Shown one piece after another: positions 1 to 4,712 of a stretch of DNA of 7,307 nt. The position numbers were made by a program, and so were the translations under genes. Origin of the DNA: JAFGIT01 sp016929465 [NCBI: Candidatus Coatesbacteria bacterium] (GTDB taxonomy: Bacteria; B130-G9). How positions within the stretch are numbered: position 1 is the first letter of the stretch; each line of letters opens with the position of its first letter. A model generated the notes under the pieces. That model was given only the letters and a program-made list of their open reading frames with translations, made no database searches and was not told where the DNA came from. The stretch covers positions 1 through 7,307 of the forward strand of contig JAFGIT010000310.1 of the NCBI GenBank assembly GCA_016929465.1. Direction: 5' to 3'.

Positions 1-42
1 GTGTTATTGTCTTAGTTTGCCTTTTTTAAGCCACAATAACAC
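1..42. repeat. Inverted repeat at the window edge
   Basis: GTGTTATTGT (1-10) and ACAATAACAC (33-42) are perfectly complementary, with a second small stem CTTA (11-14)/TAAG (27-30) and a T-rich loop. It could be a terminator stem for the leftward transcript, but what follows it on the minus strand lies outside the window, so its role cannot be judged. Confidence 0.5.
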
Positions 43-171
43 CTGTCGCCCCAGATAAAAACCCCTATTTATGAATTATCCGGGCTAAGCCATTAATTAG
101 ACAGCCTCTTCATTCGGGGGATATAGGCGCGCAGTCCCAACCTCCACACCCCCCTACCCTCTCAACATCAA
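43..171. other. Non-coding spacer downstream of the FGE-fold gene
   Basis: No supported gene lies between the two palindromes. The only recognisable item is ATTAGACAGCC (96-106), an 11-bp match to the inner end of the inverted repeats at 3852-3882 and 4111-4141. I searched it by eye for a template repeat resembling bases 258-372 and saw none. Confidence 0.5.
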
Positions 172-213
172 GCGAAGGGTCTTCTTGGGCATGTGCCCTT
201 CTTGACCCTTCGC
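172..213. repeat. 42-bp imperfect palindrome downstream of the FGE-fold gene
   Basis: The arms GCGAAGGGTC (172-181) and GACCCTTCGC (204-213) pair perfectly over 10 bp. Inside them a symmetric TTCTT/TTCTT mismatch bubble is followed by a second 5-bp stem, GGGCA (187-191) with TGCCC (194-198). A competing stem, CTTCTTG (198-204) with CAAGAAG (213-219), shares the same bases. No T-run follows on either strand, so it is not a standard intrinsic terminator. It starts 41 bases past the stop codon. Hairpins or cruciforms downstream of the variable region are known to assist homing in DGRs such as that of phage BPP-1, so this may be such a site, or only an mRNA 3' structure. Confidence 0.7.
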
Positions 214-254
214 AAGAAGACAGCAAGTAGCTAGGCTGCAAAGTGGGCAGGTGG

Positions 255-2777
255 CTATTGGGACCTGCAAAGACGAAAACCGAAGTAGCTGGACCGGAGC
301 CACGGGGAGTCCCTGCGGCGGTAGGCAGAGCGGCAGTGCCGGGCGTAGAGGTCCCAGCTGCCGCCGCGTACGACCCGGAGGGAGCCACTACTCGGACCCG
401 TAGGATCACTGTCAGGATTTGGTTGACTGCCATAGTATCCCGACGAATACCAGTCCCAACACCACTCCCACACATTCCCGTGCATGTCAAATAGCCCCCA
501 GGCGTTGGGATGCTTCTCTCCAACATCATGAGTCCGGCTACTCGAATTACTGGAATACCAGCCTGCAGCGCTCAAATCCGAATCTGCATCACCCGTATTG
601 AATCGAGTCGTCGTCCCAGCACGACACGCATACTCCCACTCCGCCTCTGTAGGCAAGCGATAACCGTCTGCCTCGAAGTTGCACGTCACATACGCGTCAT
701 CAATGTGATTTCCTGACCAGTCGATGTTCGTGATTGTATAGCAGTTCGTGAGTCCGTCCGCCTGCGAGAGCTGATTGCAGAAGTAAACACAATCATACCA
801 CGTCACCTCTTCAACCGGTCGATCATCGCCACTAAAATATGAGTCGTTCCAGCCCATGATGTCTTCCCATTGCTTCTGCGTAACCTCGGTTTGCGACATC
901 TCAATTTCGGAAATGTTCACCGTCCGCTGCGGCCCCTCGTCCGACTCTCGCCCCGACTCGCTCGACGGCGAGCCCATCAAGAACGACCCCGCAGGAATAG
1001 AGACCATAGTTATCCGTTGGATCGGATCGACCTCGATCCACTCTGTCCTAGGCCCCTCGTCGCCATCGGCGCGGACAGCGCAGACTGCATACCAACACAT
1101 GTAATACGTATCGAACGTGTGCTCGTATTCGGTATCACTCACAGCGCTTGAGTTGAGGAGTTCGTCGTGTGAGCCGCCGTCAGTGCTTAGATAGACGTTG
1201 TAACCGGTGGCACACTCAACCTCATCCCAGATGAGCACATTGCGAAGGGCATATTCAGGTGTGCCCTCGAGGTTGCCCGGAACAGCAAGGTCCTGAAGGT
1301 CGAGACGAACGTTGTAGGTCTTTTCTGCTGTGTAAAGATAAACCTCGGCGGAGAATTCCTCGTAGCAGTCCACTTCCGTCACGCTCAGTGTCTGATTCCC
1401 CTGAGGCACGTTCGGGAACTGGTAATGCCCCGTCGCGTCTGTGTATTCGAACATGCCGGCCACTTCGACGCGAGCCCCTTGGATTGGGCTATTGTCCCAT
1501 TCCATCACCGTGCCTTGGAGGTTTGTCGTTTCGACGGAGGCGGTGAGGTATATGTCGCGCGAGTTACTGCCCTCCGACACGGTGATGCTTGCGCTATAGG
1601 CCTGATAGCCGGACGCGGACGCCTCAATCGTGCGCTGACCGACAGGAACCGACGTCAGTTCGTAGAATCCGCTCGATCCGGTGGTGTCGGAGATCGACCC
1701 GATGCTCACCTGGACGCCAGAGATCGGCGTGCTGGTCCCGGTCTCATAGACGTAGCCCTTCACCGTGCCGGTTGTCTGACCAGGTTGAACGGTGAGCTGG
1801 TGTGATACTTCAGATGATGCGTCTCCATCGTTATCCCAGACTTTGAAATAGATGGTGTGGGTGCCGACGGTTAGGTCGCCCGCTTGTTTAGAGAAATCCT
1901 CATCGGTGCTCAACACTCCGTCGATACTGGAGCGCCATTGGAAGTCATCTACCGTCCCGTCATCATCTGTCCCATGCCCCGTGAACTGTATAGTGTGTTC
2001 GCCCTGTGTAGCAGGATTCGGCGATATCGAGTCAATATAAGCTGTTGGGGCAATATTCTCCCCAATAACGGTCAGTTCCTGCGTGGCCTCAGCTGACCAG
2101 AGTCCGTCATTGTCCCTGACTTTGTAGGAAATAGTATGTGTCCCTACCGTAAGGGAGCTGGCCTCCATAGAGAAATCCTCATCAGTGCTGAGAATCCCAT
2201 CGTAACTGGAACTCCACTCATAGCCTTGGATCCAGCCGTCTGAATCCTCTCCGTGGCCTCGAAACTGGACAGTGTCCTCGCCTTGAGTTGCGGGATCAGG
2301 ATAGATCGAATCTATATGAGCCGTTGGCGAACTCCCCGGTCCCTCGATCGAGAATGGCGCTAAACTCAGATCACTCGCCCAGCCAAACGTGCTGGGATAG
2401 GTCAGCACTGCAGCGAAGTTGTAGTCACCTTCACCGGCGATAGGTGGCATGGAGCATGGAATGTCAAACCACCAGAGAGATGTTGGCGCGAATAAGAAAC
2501 CATTCGGCACATAGACATTTGGCATCCAAGCCGTCAACAGGCCGCCCCAGCCGCTCGGGCCGAGAGCGTATATCCAGCCATCGGGCGTAAGTAGGCCAAC
2601 ATACGCATCGACAGAGATCCCGTCGGCGTAGTTACGAGCAGAGAGACTCACCTCAATCGTATCGCCAGACTGATAGCTGGACTCGTCGGTATAGATAGTG
2701 ATTGATGGATCGGCAATCGCTGTTACTGCGAGCAGGATAAGAATGGCCACGGCCACAATAAGAGCTGCTGATTTCAT
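255..2777 (-). CDS. Secreted multidomain protein with C-terminal FGE-sulfatase/C-type-lectin-fold domain; candidate DGR target
   Basis: An 840-residue exported protein. Residues 1-22 form a signal peptide (MKS, a hydrophobic run, then AIA before DPS) with no lipobox Cys. A β-rich N-terminal domain (about 23-148) precedes two PKD/Ig-like repeats (151-239 and 243-333), each with PTA.IDSI.P.PATQGE near its start. Two carboxypeptidase-regulatory-like β-sandwiches follow (about 336-413 and 418-494), then a fibronectin-III-like domain (497-583). The FGE-sulfatase domain (587-840) shows MVSIPAGSFLMGS, RLPTEAEWEYACRAG, NVWEWCWDW, RVVRGGSW and GFRLCR. The first catalytic Cys of true FGE is Leu810 here, so binding or display is likelier than formylglycine synthesis. 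ATG 2777 is chosen because AGGGAG (2785-2790) lies 7 nt upstream. ATG 2783 is only 1 nt from it, and in-frame starts further upstream would put charged residues before the signal peptide. Family assignment is firm; the ligand is unknown. Confidence 0.9.
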   Translation of the reverse strand: MKSAALIVAVAILILLAVTAIADPSITIYTDESSYQSGDTIEVSLSARNYADGISVDAYVGLLTPDGWIYALGPSGWGGLLTAWMPNVYVPNGFLFAPTSLWWFDIPCSMPPIAGEGDYNFAAVLTYPSTFGWASDLSLAPFSIEGPGSSPTAHIDSIYPDPATQGEDTVQFRGHGEDSDGWIQGYEWSSSYDGILSTDEDFSMEASSLTVGTHTISYKVRDNDGLWSAEATQELTVIGENIAPTAYIDSISPNPATQGEHTIQFTGHGTDDDGTVDDFQWRSSIDGVLSTDEDFSKQAGDLTVGTHTIYFKVWDNDGDASSEVSHQLTVQPGQTTGTVKGYVYETGTSTPISGVQVSIGSISDTTGSSGFYELTSVPVGQRTIEASASGYQAYSASITVSEGSNSRDIYLTASVETTNLQGTVMEWDNSPIQGARVEVAGMFEYTDATGHYQFPNVPQGNQTLSVTEVDCYEEFSAEVYLYTAEKTYNVRLDLQDLAVPGNLEGTPEYALRNVLIWDEVECATGYNVYLSTDGGSHDELLNSSAVSDTEYEHTFDTYYMCWYAVCAVRADGDEGPRTEWIEVDPIQRITMVSIPAGSFLMGSPSSESGRESDEGPQRTVNISEIEMSQTEVTQKQWEDIMGWNDSYFSGDDRPVEEVTWYDCVYFCNQLSQADGLTNCYTITNIDWSGNHIDDAYVTCNFEADGYRLPTEAEWEYACRAGTTTRFNTGDADSDLSAAGWYSSNSSSRTHDVGEKHPNAWGLFDMHGNVWEWCWDWYSSGYYGSQPNPDSDPTGPSSGSLRVVRGGSWDLYARHCRSAYRRRDSPWLRSSYFGFRLCRSQ
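258..372 (-). other. Putative DGR variable region (VR) at the 3' end of the FGE-fold gene
   Basis: These last ~38 codons encode SLRVVRGGSW, about 24 surface-loop residues (809-832), then GFRLCRSQ and the stop. Known DGR targets of the FGE/CLec fold carry the variable region at exactly this place. Almost every codon in the loop ends in C or G (GAC, CTC, TAC, CAC, CGC, TCC, AGC, TTC). That is what adenine mutagenesis of AAC/AGC-type template codons produces. The coding strand has only 13 A in 115 bases, against about 19 per 100 in the adjoining upstream stretch. Codons just upstream frequently end in T or A (TAT, GGA, AGT, CAA, CCA, AAT, CCT), so composition breaks near base 372. The template repeat and reverse transcriptase are not in the window, so the call is inferential. 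Ordinary FGE paralogues also have this protein motif. Confidence 0.55.
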
Positions 2778-2784
2778 TGTCATG

Positions 2785-2790
2785 CTCCCT
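2785..2790 (-). promoter_or_regulatory. Shine-Dalgarno site deciding the FGE-fold gene start
   Basis: AGGGAG on the minus strand sits 7 nt before ATG 2777 and only 1 nt before ATG 2783. This favours ATG 2777, which places the signal peptide at the very N-terminus. Confidence 0.75.
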
Positions 2791-2884
2791 TTAGTTTGGT
2801 TCTTGGTAGGTTTGGCCTCTGCAGCCATAGACGTGATCGCAGGCGCCAACCCTCACAACTCTCGCCTCTTAATCGTTCCCCACG

Positions 2885-2913
2885 ATTATCCCAGCTCCAA
2901 GCCGCTAATTCAA
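2885..2913 (-). promoter_or_regulatory. σ70-type promoter of the FGE-fold gene
   Basis: Read on the minus strand, TTGAAT (2908-2913) is followed by a 17-base spacer and GATAAT (2885-2890). A TGG just before the -10 box gives an extended -10 (TGn). Four of six and five of six bases match the consensus boxes. The predicted transcript begins near 2878, leaving a 5' leader of about 100 nt before ATG 2777. Confidence 0.7.
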
Positions 2914-3067
2914 GCGCTAAATCATCGGAAGTCGGCCGTTGTGGACTGTCGGCATCAATATATCCGCCTGAAATCGAAGTCTAAATCCATTTGCTGTCCG
3001 AGTGGTTCTGCCGTAGATTCTCGATCGGAATACAGCCTCCTTCCCTTATATGAGATACGGAGCGAAT

Positions 3068-3547
3068 ATGCCCTTTGACATCGCTGATGAACTGAGGTCG
3101 ATTGCCATCGCGCTCAATGAGTCGCAGATTGACTACGCCGTCTGCGGAGGCTTGGCTCTTGCAATTCACGGCTGCCCAAGGGCCACAGAGGATATCGACA
3201 TCCTGATTCGAGAAGAGGACCTCGACCGCATTTCATCTCTCCTTCGTGCAAAGGGATTCACAGTGTCAGCCGGACCCATCCCCCTTGGTGCAGGCAAGGA
3301 GAATAAATTGAGCATCCATCGCGTTATGAAGCTGGGCGCCGATGACTCTCTGACCGTTGACCTGGTTTTGGTACCTCATTTCATGGAAGAAATTTGGCGA
3401 GACCGCGAGATTGTCCAGGCAGGCGACTACGACCTGAGCGTCGTCTCTCTGGATGGCCTCAAACAGATGAAGCGCATGTCCGGGAGGTTGCACGACCTGG
3501 CGGATATAGGGCGGCTGGAGGAGCTGGAGCCGGATGACGGAGATTGA
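3068..3547 (+). CDS. Minimal nucleotidyltransferase-fold protein (AbiEii/MNT-like)
   Basis: A 159-residue cytoplasmic protein. The core nucleotidyltransferase motif is visible: YAVCGGLALAIHG with the paired glycines 27-28, then ATEDIDIL with the metal-binding acids Asp42 and Asp44, and a third acid Asp98 in LTVDLVL. The C-terminal helix LKQMKRMSGRLHDLADIGRL (about 130-150) is typical of small stand-alone members of the AbiEii/DUF1814-like group. They may transfer a nucleotide to an RNA or protein, but the substrate is unknown. ATG 3068 is chosen over ATG 3050 because GGAG (3059-3062) lies 5 nt upstream. The last 14 bases overlap the next gene, implying translational coupling. It could be the enzyme of a toxin-antitoxin pair, though its partner is not a HEPN protein. 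Confidence 0.8.
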   Translation: MPFDIADELRSIAIALNESQIDYAVCGGLALAIHGCPRATEDIDILIREEDLDRISSLLRAKGFTVSAGPIPLGAGKENKLSIHRVMKLGADDSLTVDLVLVPHFMEEIWRDREIVQAGDYDLSVVSLDGLKQMKRMSGRLHDLADIGRLEELEPDDGD

Positions 3548-3722
3548 CTATAAGAAGCTCAAGGATCTAAGCCGTGGGATGAGTCGCGATATGTCGCCGG
3601 AGGCGGTCTCGAAGCGGTTGAAGAAGGTCGCGAACCTGCGGAATCTCTGCCTGATGTTAGGAAAGGCGGGGAAGGCGGCTCGGGAAGAGCGTCGCCGCGT
3701 GCAGGGCGAGGCGGAAGAATAA
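3534..3722 (+). CDS. Small basic helical protein coupled to the nucleotidyltransferase
   Basis: A 62-residue hypothetical protein, rich in Lys and Arg and predicted mostly helical (LKDLSRGMSRDM, AVSKRLKKVANLRNLCLMLG, then KAAREERRRVQGEAEE). It has no signal peptide, membrane segment or recognised domain, and lacks the R-x4-6-H motif of HEPN partners. It starts inside the end of the nucleotidyltransferase gene with GGAG (3526-3529) 4 nt upstream, so the pair is almost certainly co-expressed. A role as regulator, antitoxin or RNA-binding partner is possible but only inferred from size, charge and position. Confidence 0.65.
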   Translation: MTEIDYKKLKDLSRGMSRDMSPEAVSKRLKKVANLRNLCLMLGKAGKAAREERRRVQGEAEE

Positions 3723-3783
3723 TCACGAAAAGACAGACTAGGTGGCAGTATCGTTGCCGCAGATGAGCATCTCCAGATATCAT

Positions 3784-3800
3784 TCATTCCTTTCCTGGAT
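3784..3800. repeat. 17-bp direct repeat, left copy
   Basis: TCATTCCTTTCCTGGAT here matches 4173-4189 at 16 of 17 positions in the same orientation. The pair brackets the hairpin modules and inverted repeats, so it may be part of the repeat family or a degenerate target duplication. Confidence 0.7.
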
Positions 3801-3811
3801 GCATTTGTGCC

Positions 3812-3837
3812 GCCCCTTCAGGGCTGATGTGTTTTTT
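3812..3837 (+). terminator. Weak possible terminator of the nucleotidyltransferase unit
   Basis: GCCC (3812-3815) pairs with GGGC (3821-3824) and a run of six T follows at 3832-3837. The stem is only 4 bp and the T-run is 7 nt away, so termination would be inefficient. The hairpin also belongs to a repeat module that recurs at 4144-4171. Confidence 0.3.
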
Positions 3838-3851
3838 CCTTTGCTCCCGAT

Positions 3852-3882
3852 CCATGGGTTGCCGTGGCTGTCTAATAAGTCG
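3852..3882. repeat. Left 31-bp inverted repeat (pairs with 4111-4141)
   Basis: Its reverse complement begins CGACTTATTAGACAGCCAC and ends ACCCATGG, and matches 4111-4141 at 29 of 31 positions. The match stops sharply at both ends. The arms enclose 228 bp. Confidence 0.85.
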
Positions 3883-4046
3883 AAACGCGTGGCTTTAAGG
3901 ACGATTCACGAATTGCCCACTCTCTATTGATTTCCTTCCCAGATTGCCTTATATGCGGCGCCGATGCTCTCGAGGGCGGCTCGTGAACCGCCAACCAAAG
4001 GCGGATTTCAGCAAATCCGATGTGAATGATAAAGGGCTATCTGAAA

Positions 4047-4075
4047 TTGACATTCTGTGGGAATTCTGATATAAT
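4047..4075 (+). promoter_or_regulatory. Orphan consensus σ70 promoter, rightward
   Basis: TTGACA (4047-4052), a 17-base spacer and TATAAT (4070-4075) match the consensus at all twelve positions, and TGA before the -10 box supplies an extended -10 as well. Transcription would start near 4082, run through the right inverted repeat and hairpin, and enter the Nudix gene antisense. No open frame with a ribosome binding site follows. It may drive a small or antisense RNA, or be an outward promoter of the repeat element. Confidence 0.75.
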
Positions 4076-4110
4076 TTTTGTGCAGAGAGGAAGCAAGGAG
4101 CTCACTGGCC

Positions 4111-4141
4111 CGACTTATTAGACAGCCACTGCCACCCATGG
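4111..4141. repeat. Right 31-bp inverted repeat (pairs with 3852-3882)
   Basis: This arm runs CGACTTATTAGACAGCCAC to ACCCATGG and differs from the left arm's complement at only two positions. The hairpin module GGCCC-TTC-GGGCC (4155-4167) lies just outside it. The arrangement resembles a non-autonomous palindromic or MITE-like element, though no target-site duplication is certain. Confidence 0.85.
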
Positions 4142-4172
4142 CTACCATTGTGACGGCCCTTCGGGCCTTGAG

Positions 4173-4189
4173 TCATTCCTTGCCTGGAT
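4173..4189. repeat. 17-bp direct repeat, right copy, overlapping the Nudix gene end
   Basis: TCATTCCTTGCCTGGAT contains the complement of the Nudix stop codon (4173-4175) and encodes, on the minus strand, the protein's last residues PGKE. Confidence 0.7.
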
Positions 4190-4640
4190 AGCTGATTTCG
4201 TCTCCCCAGCTTGCGGCTTCTGAGAAAAAGTTGGCGACGCCGAGGAGGCCAGAGGCCCAGATGAAGGCGCGGTCTCGCTCTGAGATTTCGGAGAGGGTCA
4301 GCCATTTCACGCCGACGAGGATTGCATCATCGCCTTGCAGCTCTGGGTCGTGGCCGAGGCTTGGCTCCTGCTCGCCGACCTCTGCGAGGAAGGTGTGGGC
4401 TTCGTCGTTTGGGGCGTAGATGATGTGTGCGGTCTTGCGGACGATAGTGCCGGTGACGCAGCATTCTTCCTTCAGTTCGCGCAAGGCGCCCTCTTCGAGG
4501 GTCTCGCCTGGTTCGAGTGCACCACCCGGCAAGCACCACCATTCCTCACCCTTGTATCGGTGCCTGACCATCAGGATTCTGTTGTCGCGAACGACTATCG
4601 CCTGAGCACGAATCGGTCTATTGACGCTGGAAAGGTCCAT
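4173..4640 (-). CDS. Nudix hydrolase
   Basis: A 155-residue cytoplasmic hydrolase expected to cleave a nucleoside diphosphate linked to another moiety; the substrate cannot be predicted. The Nudix box spans residues 40-62 (GALEPGETLEEGALRELKEE then CCV), with the metal-binding REL-EE core intact at Arg54-Glu59. The usual Gly of EExGU is Cys61. The N-terminal strand RAQAIVVRDNRILMVRHRY and the later WWCLPGG fit the family. ATG 4640 is chosen; an in-frame TTG at 4646 lies inside a tandem heptamer. No Shine-Dalgarno site is visible, because the heptamer repeats occupy that position. The 3' end coincides with a repeat copy. It lies 72 bp downstream of the BtrH-N-like gene on the same strand and may be co-transcribed. 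Confidence 0.9.
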   Translation of the reverse strand: MDLSSVNRPIRAQAIVVRDNRILMVRHRYKGEEWWCLPGGALEPGETLEEGALRELKEECCVTGTIVRKTAHIIYAPNDEAHTFLAEVGEQEPSLGHDPELQGDDAILVGVKWLTLSEISERDRAFIWASGLLGVANFFSEAASWGDEISYPGKE

Positions 4641-4689
4641 GTTCAAAGTTCAAGGTTCAAAGTTCAAAGTTCAACGTTCAAGGTTGAAC
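4641..4689. repeat. Tandem heptanucleotide repeat, seven units
   Basis: Seven consecutive 7-bp units of the form GTTCAAR (GTTCAAA, GTTCAAG, GTTCAAA, GTTCAAA, GTTCAAC, GTTCAAG, then a diverged GTTGAAC). On the minus strand the array ends directly against the Nudix ATG and fills the place of its ribosome binding site. Slipped-strand copy change could alter the leader length. Confidence 0.9.
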
Positions 4690-4712
4690 GCCGACAAATC
4701 CGAAATCCGCAA

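Larger units (their letters stand above)
3723..4172. other. 450-bp gene-free region holding repeat modules and an orphan promoter
   Basis: No credible protein gene is present; short open frames here have no ribosome binding site and share WLSNKS only because they read through the same inverted repeat. The stretch contains hairpin modules at 3801-3828 and 4144-4171, 31-bp inverted repeats, alternative GGCGG/CCGCC stems and an extended-consensus promoter, described separately. Confidence 0.7.

Noticed and set aside
1-254. DGR template repeat or reverse transcriptase within the window
   Set aside because: No stretch resembling the variable region with A-rich codons, and no reverse-transcriptase motif, could be found here or elsewhere in the window.
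110-529. 139-codon minus-strand frame overlapping the end of the FGE-fold gene
   Set aside because: It is a low-complexity out-of-frame reading of the FGE domain and spacer, with no start signal or domain.
3024-3052. Possible rightward promoter before the nucleotidyltransferase gene (TATATG at 3047-3052)
   Set aside because: No acceptable -35 box lies at a suitable distance.
3534-3722. Second gene as a HEPN toxin of an MNT/HEPN pair
   Set aside because: It is too short for a HEPN domain and lacks the R-x4-6-H motif.
3742-3930. 62-codon plus-strand open frame
   Set aside because: It reads through the hairpin module and left inverted repeat, lacks a Shine-Dalgarno site and has no recognisable domain.
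4155-4167. GGCCC-TTC-GGGCC hairpin as intrinsic terminator of the Nudix gene
   Set aside because: The stem is only 5 bp and no T-run follows on the minus strand; it belongs to the repeat module.
4138-4191. 17-codon open frame downstream of the orphan promoter
   Set aside because: It has no adjacent ribosome binding site and lies entirely inside repeat modules and the antisense end of the Nudix gene.
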